Shown: positions 19,473 to 28,374 of the stretch, piece after piece
How the letters are laid out: each line of letters starts with the position of its first letter
Numbering within the stretch: the stretch's first letter is position 1
Source of the DNA: Alphaproteobacteria bacterium
GTDB taxonomy: Bacteria > Pseudomonadota > Alphaproteobacteria > Micavibrionales > UBA2020
NCBI GenBank assembly: GCA_016124645.1
Contig: WGNE01000053.1
Coordinates: forward strand, 1-37,169
DNA: 37,169 nt
Reading direction: 5' to 3'
Made by a program: the position numbers and the translations under genes
Notes under the pieces: generated by a model
The model's input: only the letters and a program-made list of their open reading frames with translations
Told to the model about the DNA's origin: nothing
The model's database searches: none

Positions 19473-20228
19473 TCAAATCCGCCTGATCGCCGTAATCCCG
19501 CCCTCGACGCGGTCTTCGGCCATCCACAGGGGTTCTTCGGTGACCTTCATGTGGTGGGCGTTGGCGTGCAGGATGTTGTCCTCGTTCAGCATGATGCCGA
19601 CATGCCCCTTGAAGAAGACGAGGTCGCCGGTGCGCGGGCGGTTGTGCTCGCGCCCCAGCTTGATCTGCTCTTCCGTATCGCGCGGCACGGAAAGCCCGGC
19701 GCGTGAAAGGCAGGCCTGCACGAGGCCGGAGCAATCGATGCCGAAGCCGCTGCGCCCGCCCCAGTAATAGGGCGTCTCCAGAAACCTGCGCGCGGTGGCG
19801 ACGTAGTCTTCCTCCGGCTCGCCGATCTCGCCGAGGTGCCTTGCGTATATCCATCCGCCGAAACCGTCGCCGCTTTCGAGCTCGCGGTATCCGTTTTCCT
19901 CCTTGCCCGTCAGGCGCAGCTTGCTGCCGAATGACAGCGTGGTCACCATAGGTGATTTCATGGTCGCGTCGCGATAGACGTGGCTGCGCGCGGCGGTGAT
20001 GACATGGAACGGGTCTGAGTCTATGGCGCCGAGGTGTTTCGCCTCGACATAGCCCGCATAGCCGTCATGCGCGCAGCGCCCCTTGCACCATCCGTTTTCT
20101 TCGCTCTCCACGATGAAGCCCTCGCCATAGACGAGCTGGCTTTCCAGCTTGCCGCGCAGGGCCGAAGCATCGGGCTTTTCGCGCAGCTCGGCGGCGGGGG
20201 CGGTGATTTTGCGGGTTTCCTCGGCCAT
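19473..20228 (-). CDS. NlpC/P60 (C40) family cell-wall hydrolase with SH3-like domains
   Basis: 251 residues from the ATG at 20228, which overlaps the stop of the upstream aminopeptidase gene (TGATG). Residues 10-135 hold two bacterial SH3-like segments (RGKLESQLVYGEGF...GYVEAKHLG and KLRLTGKEENGYRELE). The C-terminal half is an NlpC/P60 domain with Cys166 in GIDCSGLVQACL, His209 in FKGHVGIML and His221 in ILHANAHHM, the full catalytic triad. YYWGGRSGFGIDCSG is typical. Such enzymes cleave gamma-D-Glu-diaminopimelate bonds in murein peptides. No signal peptide is seen, so it may act on recycled peptides in the cytoplasm, which fits coupling to an aminopeptidase. Confidence 0.88.
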   Translation of the reverse strand: MAEETRKITAPAAELREKPDASALRGKLESQLVYGEGFIVESEENGWCKGRCAHDGYAGYVEAKHLGAIDSDPFHVITAARSHVYRDATMKSPMVTTLSFGSKLRLTGKEENGYRELESGDGFGGWIYARHLGEIGEPEEDYVATARRFLETPYYWGGRSGFGIDCSGLVQACLSRAGLSVPRDTEEQIKLGREHNRPRTGDLVFFKGHVGIMLNEDNILHANAHHMKVTEEPLWMAEDRVEGGITAIRRI

Positions 20229-21622
20229 CACTTGCGCTTCTTGCGGCCGTAGGTTTTGGCCAGCATTTCATAGACCGCGCGCATGCCCAGCGCCTCGCCG
20301 CCCTCGGGACGGCCCGGCTTGGCGGAGGGCATCCAGCCGTAGGTGTCGATATGCACCCAGGGAATATCCGCATCCACGAATTTTTGCAGGAACAGCGCGG
20401 CGGTGATCGCGCCGCCGAAGCTGCCGCCGACGTTGTTGGTGTCGGCGACCTTGCTTCTCAGCATGTCGTGATAGGGCTGCCACAGCGGCAGGCGCCACAG
20501 CGGGTCTTCCACCCGCGTGGCGGCGGACAGCAGGGCGTTCGCTGTCTTGTCGTGGCTGGCGAACATGGCGGGCAGGTCGGGGCCCAGCGCCACGCGCGCC
20601 GCGCCCGTCAGAGTCGCGAAATCGACGATGAGGTCGGGCTTGTCGCGGCAGGCCTCGGCCAGCGCGTCGCAGAGGATGAGGCGGCCCTCGGCGTCGGTAT
20701 TGCCGACTTCGACCTTCAGCCCTTTGCGCGTGTCGATGACATCGCTTGGCCGGAAGCTCTCGCCGCTGACCGAGTTTTCCACGGCGGGGACGAGCACGCG
20801 CAGCCGCACCGGCAGCTTTGCCGCCATGACCATATGCGCCACGCCCAGCACATGGGCCGCGCCGCCCATGTCTTTTTTCATCAGCAGCATGGCGGTGTCG
20901 GGCTTGATGTCCAGCCCGCCGGTATCGAAGGCCACGCCCTTGCCGACGAGGGTGACGAGCGGGTGCTTCGCGTTGCTCCCCCAGCGGATGTCGATAAGAC
21001 GGGGCCCGCGCGGGCTGCCCTTGCCCACGGCGTGCACGGCGGGATATTCCTTGGCCAGCGTCTCGCCGGTGATGATCTTGATGGTCGCCTTGTCGTCCGC
21101 CTTGGCGAGTTTCTTCGCGGCCTCGGCGATTTCGGCGGGGCCGAGGTCGTTGGGCGGCGTGTTGATGAGGTCGCGCACGAGGAACATGGCTTCCGCCGCC
21201 GCCGTCGCCGCCTTGCGGTCGGCTTTTTCCGGCCAGACGAGGGCGGGGAAGGTTTTTTTCTTCGTGGTTTTATAAGCGCTGAAGTTGTAGCTGCCCAGCG
21301 CCCAGCCCAGCGCGGCCAGCGTGGCGCGCGGCTCGGTCATCTTGCTGTCGATGTAATAGCCGGCCTCATGCGCGGGTAGCTTGCCTGGCAGCTCGGCGAA
21401 GGTATAGAGCCCTTCCGCGCCTTCGATGCCGTAGAGCATTTGCGCGATTTTTCCTTCCGTGCCGGGCAGGGGCAGCAGCGCGCCCTTCGCGGCGGTGAAG
21501 CCCGCGGCTTCCACCCAGTTGCGCGTCGCCGCGTCCTGCTTTTTCAGCCATGCGCCGAGGCTTTCGGTGGTGACGGGCGTGACGGCGATGCTGGCGGCGG
21601 TCTTTCTGGGAAGGAAGTTCAT
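20228..21622 (-). CDS. M17 leucyl aminopeptidase family protein
   Basis: 464 residues. It is a cytosolic zinc/manganese aminopeptidase of the PepA/leucyl aminopeptidase family. The catalytic domain (about 170-455) has GKGVAFDTGGLDIKP and KKDMGGAAHVLG, with the metal-binding Lys and Asp residues, and the signature NTDAEGRLILCDALAEA with the Asp/Glu ligands and catalytic Arg. The N-terminal domain (1-160) is shorter and less conserved than in PepA, as usual for the alphaproteobacterial subgroup. The stop overlaps the start of the NlpC/P60 gene, which suggests a joint role in peptide turnover, possibly murein peptides. It is divergent from the DUF3617 gene. Confidence 0.93.
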   Translation of the reverse strand: MNFLPRKTAASIAVTPVTTESLGAWLKKQDAATRNWVEAAGFTAAKGALLPLPGTEGKIAQMLYGIEGAEGLYTFAELPGKLPAHEAGYYIDSKMTEPRATLAALGWALGSYNFSAYKTTKKKTFPALVWPEKADRKAATAAAEAMFLVRDLINTPPNDLGPAEIAEAAKKLAKADDKATIKIITGETLAKEYPAVHAVGKGSPRGPRLIDIRWGSNAKHPLVTLVGKGVAFDTGGLDIKPDTAMLLMKKDMGGAAHVLGVAHMVMAAKLPVRLRVLVPAVENSVSGESFRPSDVIDTRKGLKVEVGNTDAEGRLILCDALAEACRDKPDLIVDFATLTGAARVALGPDLPAMFASHDKTANALLSAATRVEDPLWRLPLWQPYHDMLRSKVADTNNVGGSFGGAITAALFLQKFVDADIPWVHIDTYGWMPSAKPGRPEGGEALGMRAVYEMLAKTYGRKKRK

Positions 21623-21765
21623 GGAAAATCTCTCGTTTCTTTTTGTTTGCGGATGCCTTTGAAGGTAAGCCAGCGGACGGCGGGGAGCAAGGCTGTCCTG
21701 TTATATTACATAAGCTTAGCGCGTATTTGCGGGCAAGGGGGCCGGTTCCGTCCTGATTGGCGCGT

Positions 21766-21794
21766 TTGAGCGGCGGTTTTTTTTCAGGTACAAT
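21766..21794 (+). promoter_or_regulatory. Putative sigma70 promoter of the DUF3617 gene
   Basis: TTGAGC (21766-21771), a 17-bp spacer containing eight T residues, and TACAAT (21789-21794), followed by an AT-rich start region. The leader to 21853 would be about 50 nt. Confidence 0.6.
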
Positions 21795-21852
21795 AAAATA
21801 ATAAGAACGACAGAAAATCCGCAGGGCGGGAAGGATGAAGGAAAGACACAGC

Positions 21853-22353
21853 ATGAAAAAGATTATTGCCGCCGCGGCTGTTGCGGCGGGCATGGCGGTT
21901 TTCGCGACCGGCGCGCAGGCAGGCGGCATCCAGCAGGGCAAATGGGCCATGACCATGACCACGAAGATGCAGGGCGCGGGTTTCGATGCGAAATCCGCCG
22001 CGGCGATGAAAGCCATGCAAAACATGCCGCCCGAGAAAAAAGCGATGATGCAGGCCATGATGGGCAAGATGAACATGGGCGTCAGCATGAACGGGCAAGG
22101 CATGACGACGACCACGACCGCCTGCGTGACGGACCAGAACCCGGTGCCGGAAACGCCGCATCACGAAAACTGCAAGACGACCCATTCGACAGACGGGAAT
22201 ACCGTGCATTTCGAGGTGACGTGCCCCAAAAGCACGTCGAAGGGGGATGTGACCTATGACGACCACGTCATGAAAGGCGCCATTGTCTCGCAGACGGCGC
22301 AGGGAAAAATAACGACGGATATCGCCGGCAAATATATAGGGCCGTGCGATTAA
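21853..22353 (+). CDS. Secreted DUF3617-like, methionine-rich protein
   Basis: 166 residues from the ATG at 21853, which begins a clean signal peptide (MKKIIAAAAVAAGMAVFATG, cleavage near AQA-GG) and has GGAAAG upstream; an in-frame ATG at 21835 is possible. The mature protein begins with the GxW pattern of DUF3617 (GIQQGKWAMTMTTKMQG). A central stretch of about 35 residues has some eleven methionines (MKAMQNMPPEKKAMMQAMMG and onward). Four cysteines follow (TACVTD, HENCK, VTCP, GPCD), probably two disulfides. The family function is unknown. The Met-rich segment could bind soft metal ions, but may only be a family spacer. It lies upstream of the two His-rich membrane genes. Confidence 0.65.
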   Translation: MKKIIAAAAVAAGMAVFATGAQAGGIQQGKWAMTMTTKMQGAGFDAKSAAAMKAMQNMPPEKKAMMQAMMGKMNMGVSMNGQGMTTTTTACVTDQNPVPETPHHENCKTTHSTDGNTVHFEVTCPKSTSKGDVTYDDHVMKGAIVSQTAQGKITTDIAGKYIGPCD

Positions 22354-22357
22354 GCGC

Positions 22358-22394
22358 CCCCTGTTTTCAGGGGCATCATTTTCAGGGGTAGGGG
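22358..22394 (+). promoter_or_regulatory. Leader with hairpin and alternative pairing to the ribosome site
   Basis: CCCCTG (22358-22363) pairs with CAGGGG (22368-22373) around TTTT. TTTTCAGGGG is then repeated at 22379-22388, and another AGGGG at 22390-22394 precedes the ATG at 22398. The single CCCCTG could thus pair with the first copy, leaving the ribosome site free, or with a later copy, masking it. It may be a simple attenuator for read-through from the DUF3617 gene. There is no T-tract. Confidence 0.35.
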
Positions 22395-22397
22395 CAT

Positions 22398-23498
22398 ATG
22401 CAGCAGACTGCGACGCAAACGGCGGGATCGGCGCCCGTGACGGGAGCGGCGGCGGGCGGGGGCTGGCTTTACAACCGCCCCTTCGACCTTTTCCTGATTT
22501 TCGGCCCCGTGCTGCTGGGCCTCGCGGCGGGGGCCACCTGGTTCACGACGCAGGCGGTCTTCATCACCGTGCTGACGATCAACCTCTGGACGCTGGGCTA
22601 TCACCACGTCATCGCCACCTACACGCGCCTGTGTTTCGACAAGGCCAGCTTCAGGCGGTCGTGGTGGATGATCTTCCTGCTCATGCCCGTGGTGCTGGGG
22701 GGCGTGATCTGGCTCGCCAAATACGCCGGGCTCTGGGTCATCGCCACCATCTATCTTTACGCGCAATGGTTCCACTACAGTCGCCAGAGCTGGGGCATTT
22801 CCCGCGCCTATGAGCGCAACGCGCCGCACGGCTACGTCGCCGACCGGTCGTGGCAGACGCAGGCGGCCTTCTACAGCTTTCCCGTCTGGGGCATCCTCTA
22901 CCGCTCGTGGCAGCATCCGCATACTTTCCTGACCATGCCGATCAAGGTTCTGCCCGTCACGCATGACCTCGTGATCCTGACGGGCATGATCTGCGTCTCG
23001 CTTTTCGGCATCTGGCTGGCGCGGGTCTATAGCGATTGGCGCAAGGGCGTGCTGCCCGTGGCCTATACCTGCTTCATGCTCTCGCATTTCGCGACCTTCA
23101 CGGTGGCCTATATCCTCATGCCGAACCTCGACAGCGGCTGGATCATCGTCAACGTCTGGCATAACCTGCAGTACATCATGTTCGTCTGGCTGTTCAACAA
23201 CCGCAATTACCGCGCGGGCGTGAACCCGAAGGCGAAGCTGCTTTCCTTCCTCAGCCAGACGCGCCACGCGGCGCTGTATTTCCTGACCACGCTGGCGCTG
23301 ACCTTCATCGTTTACAAGGGGGTCAGGCTTTCGGTGGCGTCATCCTCTGCGGACAAGGCGCTGATGGTCGCGGCCGTCATCTACATGACCATCAACTTCC
23401 ACCATTACATCGTGGATGCGATCATCTGGCGCATGAGCTGGATACGGCGCGGGCGCGAGGCCGCCGCCCCGGTCGCTGCGTCGGAGGTGAAGGCATGA
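22398..23498 (+). CDS. Histidine-rich multi-pass membrane protein A (unknown family)
   Basis: 366 residues with about eight to nine hydrophobic segments (for example 31-50, 92-110, 113-126, 191-210, 219-240, 291-306, 322-340). I do not recognise a named family. Conserved-looking polar motifs sit at membrane borders: GYHHVIATYTR (H69, H70), WFHYSRQSWGI (H126), VWHNLQY (H255) and NFHHYIVDAIIWR (H335, H336, D340). The next gene carries the same four motifs in the same order, so the two are paralogues. Recurrent intramembrane histidines resemble di-metal membrane oxygenases, but the motif pattern matches none I know. The stop overlaps the next start (ATGA). Confidence 0.7.
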   Translation: MQQTATQTAGSAPVTGAAAGGGWLYNRPFDLFLIFGPVLLGLAAGATWFTTQAVFITVLTINLWTLGYHHVIATYTRLCFDKASFRRSWWMIFLLMPVVLGGVIWLAKYAGLWVIATIYLYAQWFHYSRQSWGISRAYERNAPHGYVADRSWQTQAAFYSFPVWGILYRSWQHPHTFLTMPIKVLPVTHDLVILTGMICVSLFGIWLARVYSDWRKGVLPVAYTCFMLSHFATFTVAYILMPNLDSGWIIVNVWHNLQYIMFVWLFNNRNYRAGVNPKAKLLSFLSQTRHAALYFLTTLALTFIVYKGVRLSVASSSADKALMVAAVIYMTINFHHYIVDAIIWRMSWIRRGREAAAPVAASEVKA

Positions 23499-24643
23499 GC
23501 GGGCAAGCGACCACGGCGGCCGCGACGGAGTCCGCGGCGATGCCCGCCGGGCAAAACCGCGGCATCATCTCGCCGATGATGGATTTCCTTTTGCTGGGCG
23601 GCGCGTCCCTGCTGCTTTTTCCGTTGGCGGCTGTCGCCTTTCCGCCGGAAAGGGTGGCGGCGTGGCATATCCTGCCCTTCATGGCGACTCTCATCATGGT
23701 CCTGAACTACATCATCAACTTCCCGCACTTCATGTATTCCTACCAGCTGCTCTACAGCGATTTCGCGGACAAGGTGGCGGGGCGCGTCGATCCCGCGCTG
23801 CGCTACCGCTACATCTTCGCCGGCATCGTCGTGCCGATCATGATGGTTTTGTATTTCGCGGCGGGCGTGATGCGCGGAGACACGCTGCTGCTGGCGGTGC
23901 TGCCGAACCTGATGTTCCTGACCGCCGGCTGGCATTACGCCAAGCAGGGCTTCGGCATGCTGGTCGCGACCTCGGTCTATCGCAAGACGTTCTATACGCC
24001 GGTCGAGCGGAAAATATTGCTGCTCAACGCCCATCTCGTCTGGGTCTTCGCCTGGGTGATGTTCAACACCGGCGCGAAGGACAAGGTCTATCTCGGCATC
24101 CACTTCCTCACCCTCGGGCTGCCGCCCGAATTGCAGGCCAGCCTCGGCGCGCTTTCGGTCATCGCGGCGGCCGCGCTGCCGGTGATGTTCTTCATGAAAT
24201 ACCGGCGCGAGGGCAGGCTGCCGCCGCTGACGGGCATCACCGCCTATGTCGCTTCCATCTACCTCTGGGTCATCCTGCGCTTCGGCTTCGGCGCCAACAA
24301 TCCGATACACCCCGTCGTGCTGCTGATCCCCGCGCTGCACTCGCTGCAGTACATGGCCATCGTGCTGAAAATGAAAAGCAACGAAGCGCGGGCGGGCCGC
24401 CGTTCCTCATGGCGCGCCTTCTGGGGCTTCACCGCGCTGGGAATCGTGACGGGGGCGCTGGCCTTCATGATCGTGCCGTACCTGCTGGACCACCACACGG
24501 TTTACGACAAGGCGGTCTTCGGCGGCGCGATGTACCAGTTCCTGTTCTGGATCTTCATCAACGTGCACCATTATTTCATCGACAACGTCATCTGGCGGCG
24601 CGAGAACGGCGAGGCGAAGGAATACCTTTTCACCCCGGGCTGA
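23495..24643 (+). CDS. Histidine-rich multi-pass membrane protein B (paralogue of A)
   Basis: 382 residues, overlapping gene A by four bases, so translation is coupled. Hydrophobic segments lie at about 31-50, 57-75, 106-125, 130-146, 175-192, 216-233, 248-264, 271-291, 308-330 and 342-357. Motifs matching those of A are NFPHFMYSYQ (H78), GWHYAKQGFGM (H147), ALHSLQY (H282) and NVHHYFIDNVIWR (H358, H359, D363). The strict pairing of two diverged but collinear proteins suggests a heteromeric membrane complex or enzyme. Function unknown. The gene ends 5 bp from the convergent DUF3592-like gene. Confidence 0.7.
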   Translation: MSGQATTAAATESAAMPAGQNRGIISPMMDFLLLGGASLLLFPLAAVAFPPERVAAWHILPFMATLIMVLNYIINFPHFMYSYQLLYSDFADKVAGRVDPALRYRYIFAGIVVPIMMVLYFAAGVMRGDTLLLAVLPNLMFLTAGWHYAKQGFGMLVATSVYRKTFYTPVERKILLLNAHLVWVFAWVMFNTGAKDKVYLGIHFLTLGLPPELQASLGALSVIAAAALPVMFFMKYRREGRLPPLTGITAYVASIYLWVILRFGFGANNPIHPVVLLIPALHSLQYMAIVLKMKSNEARAGRRSSWRAFWGFTALGIVTGALAFMIVPYLLDHHTVYDKAVFGGAMYQFLFWIFINVHHYFIDNVIWRRENGEAKEYLFTPG

Positions 24644-24648
24644 GAACG

Positions 24649-25425
24649 TCAGACGAGGGAGTTGGGGATTTTCATGCCGTCGTCCTCGTCCTCTTTTCCC
24701 GCGCGGGAAAGGCGGCGTATCGTCAGCGGCCAGAAGACGAGGATGCCGGTCATGACCAGCAGGGTGGCGATCGAATCCATGTCATAGGCGTCGTAAACGG
24801 TGACGTCCCCCGGATGAGAGGGGTTGTAGCGCACGGTCAGCGCGGTGCCGCGCTTGTGGCGGTTCACCCAGCTTTGCGCGTCCTTCTTGTGCCGGAACAG
24901 CAACGCGCCGAAGGTCGTGGCCCCGTCGCCGACATGGAGCTTGCCGTCAACGGTATATGCGTAAGAGAGGCGCACGTCATAGACGAGATTGCAGTCCGCG
25001 GCGGAGGTTTCGTCGAAGCCGGTGCGGGACCGGCTGTAGCCGCCGCTGTGGCCCGGCGTGCCGCGGATGGGATTGGTGCATTGGTTCAGGATGTATATCT
25101 TGGTGACGTGCGCCTGCGTGTTTTTCCAGTGGTGCTTGATGTCGTAGGTCTTGTGGAGGCCGAACAGGCAAAAGACGAAAACAACGAAGCTGACGGGCAG
25201 GACGAACCAGCCGACGGTTTTCAGCAGCCGGGCCGTCTGGCGGGCGCGCTCGGCCGGAGAGAGGCCCATGCCCATGCCGCCGAACCTTGCAGCATAGGCC
25301 TGCATCATGGCCTGCTTTTCCGAATCCGCGGGGCCGTCCACCGGCTGGCGGCCGAAGATGGCGTCGCGCGCGCGTCGCATCTCCTCGGCGGCGGTCATGT
25401 TGCTGTCGTCGTCCTGTGATGTCAT
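24649..25425 (-). CDS. DUF3592-like two-pass membrane protein
   Basis: 258 residues from the ATG at 25425, which has AGGA nine bases upstream; an in-frame ATG at 25452 lacks a ribosome site. A charged, Met-rich N-terminus (1-68) is followed by membrane segment 1 (about 69-90, VGWFVLPVSFVVFVFCLFGL). A soluble domain (about 95-220) follows, and then segment 2 (about 226-246, ATLLVMTGILVFWPL). The soluble part has the DUF3592 pattern: AHVTKIYIL, then VRLSYAYTVDGKLHVGDGAT, then GTALTVRYNPSHPGDVTVY. The family role is unknown. Its -10 may be TATAAT at 25483-25478 (minus). The gene is convergent with the paired membrane genes and divergent from rpmB. Confidence 0.65.
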   Translation of the reverse strand: MTSQDDDSNMTAAEEMRRARDAIFGRQPVDGPADSEKQAMMQAYAARFGGMGMGLSPAERARQTARLLKTVGWFVLPVSFVVFVFCLFGLHKTYDIKHHWKNTQAHVTKIYILNQCTNPIRGTPGHSGGYSRSRTGFDETSAADCNLVYDVRLSYAYTVDGKLHVGDGATTFGALLFRHKKDAQSWVNRHKRGTALTVRYNPSHPGDVTVYDAYDMDSIATLLVMTGILVFWPLTIRRLSRAGKEDEDDGMKIPNSLV

Positions 25426-25623
25426 GTTCGGGTGTCCTGTGTGGAAAGGCATGACGAGGGGGCGCCTATGCCTTTGTATTATAAAGCTGATTTGATAATA
25501 AAGTCTTATCCTTGCCGTTTAACGCCGCGCCGTATCGCCCGGAAGTTAAGTTTATGTAAACTATGAAGACCTTCTCCGCGCTTGAATCATGCCGTCCGCA
25601 TGGCCAAAAAGCCGTAAAAATCC

Positions 25624-25651
25624 TTGACGAAACAGACCCGCTTAACATATG
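25624..25651 (+). promoter_or_regulatory. Putative sigma70 promoter of rpmB
   Basis: TTGACG (25624-25629), a 16-bp spacer and CATATG (25646-25651). Upstream, AGTTTA-TG-TAAACT (25549-25562) is a 6-bp inverted repeat lying between the two divergent genes. The rest of the 287-bp gap holds no gene that I can support. Confidence 0.5.
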
Positions 25652-25712
25652 GTGCTGCGTCTGGATTAAGAATTTTGGGCCGATGCGCCCGCACCAAAAG
25701 GATACGTACAAG

Positions 25713-26084
25713 ATGTCAAGAGTTTGCCAAATCACGGGAAAAGGCCCCCTCGTCGGAAACAACGTTTCCCACGCGAACAACAAAACCAAGCGCCGTTTCC
25801 TGCCCAACCTGCAGGAAGCCTCGTTCTACAGCGACGCGCTGAAAAAGAACATCAAGGTCAAGACGACCACCCACGGCATCCGCACGGTCGAGCACAAGGG
25901 CGGCATCGACGCTTTCCTGCTGGGCACCGCGCCCACCAAGCTGGACGCCGGCCTGCGCAAATGGCGCAAGGTGCTGGTCGCCGCCGTCGGCGAGCTGCCG
26001 AAACCGGAACCGAAAAAGCGCTACGCGACCACTAGCAAGCGCGCCGCCAAGAAAGCGGCACAGAAATCGGGCAAAGCGGCCTGA
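25713..26084 (+). CDS. rpmB: 50S ribosomal protein L28 (bL28)
   Basis: 123 residues from the ATG at 25713, with AAGGA ten bases upstream. It begins with the family signature [20 protein letters not shown], followed by [12 protein letters not shown]. It is a structural protein of the large ribosomal subunit. The C-terminus continues about 25 residues beyond the usual core as a Lys/Ala-rich tail ([20 protein letters not shown]). A strong terminator follows 25 bp after the stop, so it is a single-gene transcript. Confidence 0.96.
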   Translation: MSRVCQITGKGPLVGNNVSHANNKTKRRFLPNLQEASFYSDALKKNIKVKTTTHGIRTVEHKGGIDAFLLGTAPTKLDAGLRKWRKVLVAAVGELPKPEPKKRYATTSKRAAKKAAQKSGKAA

Positions 26085-26102
26085 ATTTCCAGTGAAGATT
26101 GA

Positions 26103-27337
<1,235 letters not shown>

Positions 27338-27338
<1 letters not shown>

Positions 27339-27362
27339 TCGCGCCCCTTGCGATATTTTATT
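27338..27362 (+). terminator. Weak terminator after tgt
   Basis: ATCGC (27338-27342) pairs with GCGAT (27350-27354) around a seven-base loop, followed by ATTTTATT. The short stem makes this tentative. Confidence 0.3.
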
Positions 27363-27390
27363 AAGCACTTGTTTTTAAATCGCTATACGG

Positions 27391-28320
27391 GTGTTTATCA
27401 CGGTGGCTGTTTCCTACGCACAGACATTATCGACGGACATGATCGTGTCGGAGATCGAAAGTCTCCTCGACTGGCGCAACAGCGTATTGCGTCAATGCTT
27501 CTTTCCGGGCTCGCAAAGCCAGCCCGCCGAATTCCAGGCGCCCTCGGCCCTGCTGGCGTGGTGCCAGCGCGAGGCGGAGCGCAGCGCCATCGACCGCAAC
27601 GTGGCCGACCGCCTGTCGATGGTGCATGACGAGCTGGGCCAGAGCGCCGGCCAGATGATCAACCACTGCGCCGCGGGCGCGACGCCGACGCTGGAGCTTT
27701 ACGACGCTTTCGAGCACCAGTTCGAGGCCTTCATCACCCAGATCCGCCGTTTGCAGCAGGACGTGTCCGATTCCGTGGTCGCCGTCGATCCCATTACCGG
27801 CCTGCGCACCGTGGCAGGGATGCGCAACGACATCAAGCGCGAGCAGGACCGCTTCGACCGCAAGGGAACCTCCTTCAGCATCGCCAACGTCGAAATCGAC
27901 AACCTTGCGGAGATGCAGCAAAAATACGACCGCCGCGGCATGGACGCGATTTACGCGGGCGTGGCGCAGCTCATCGCCCGCACGGTGCGCTCCTTCGACG
28001 ACGCCTATTACCTCGGCAAGGGCGAATACCTCATCGTGCTCAAGCATGTCGAGTTCATGGACGCCTGCTCGGTCATGGACCGGCTGCGCAACGAAATCGA
28101 CGTCACGCCCATCGCCCTGCCGGGCGGCGAATCCCAGCATGTCACGGCCTCCTTCGGCATCGCCGAGGCCCTGCAGCGCGAAAGCCCCGAGCTGGCGACG
28201 GAAAACGCCAAATCCGCCCTGCAGATCGCCAAGGGCGACGGCGGCAACCGCGTGAAGGAATTCCTCGAGCGCAGCGCGCTGGAGATGTACGCGCGCGACG
28301 TCACCAAGGGCAATACTTAA
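27391..28320 (+). CDS. Degenerate GGDEF-domain protein with CZB-like N-terminus
   Basis: Up to 309 residues. The start is uncertain: GTG at 27391, GTG at 27403 or ATG at 27439; none has a good ribosome site. The C-terminal half (about 132-300) is GGDEF-like: DPITGLRT, ITASFGIAEA-like VTASFGIAEA, and ALQIAKGDGGNRV. The signature is GKGEY (209-213) instead of GGDEF, and the first metal Asp appears replaced by Glu168 (NVEID), so cyclase activity is doubtful. The N-terminal half (LLAWCQREAE, then SMVHDELGQSAGQMI) resembles the zinc-sensing CZB domain of E. coli DgcZ, keeping one Cys (C58) and one His (H79) but apparently losing the other ligands. Likely a c-di-GMP-pathway or scaffold protein, not a proven cyclase. 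Confidence 0.75.
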   Translation: MFITVAVSYAQTLSTDMIVSEIESLLDWRNSVLRQCFFPGSQSQPAEFQAPSALLAWCQREAERSAIDRNVADRLSMVHDELGQSAGQMINHCAAGATPTLELYDAFEHQFEAFITQIRRLQQDVSDSVVAVDPITGLRTVAGMRNDIKREQDRFDRKGTSFSIANVEIDNLAEMQQKYDRRGMDAIYAGVAQLIARTVRSFDDAYYLGKGEYLIVLKHVEFMDACSVMDRLRNEIDVTPIALPGGESQHVTASFGIAEALQRESPELATENAKSALQIAKGDGGNRVKEFLERSALEMYARDVTKGNT

Positions 28321-28359
28321 AAAGGCGGCCCGGCCACAGCACGGCGGCCGCCCTTCTTA
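28321..28359 (+). terminator. Putative terminator before upp
   Basis: GGCGGCC (28324-28330) pairs with GGCCGCC (28346-28352) around a 15-base GC-rich loop, followed by CTTCTTA. The T-tract is poor, so this may only weaken read-through into upp. Confidence 0.4.
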
Positions 28360-28374
28360 TACGAAAGGACCGTC

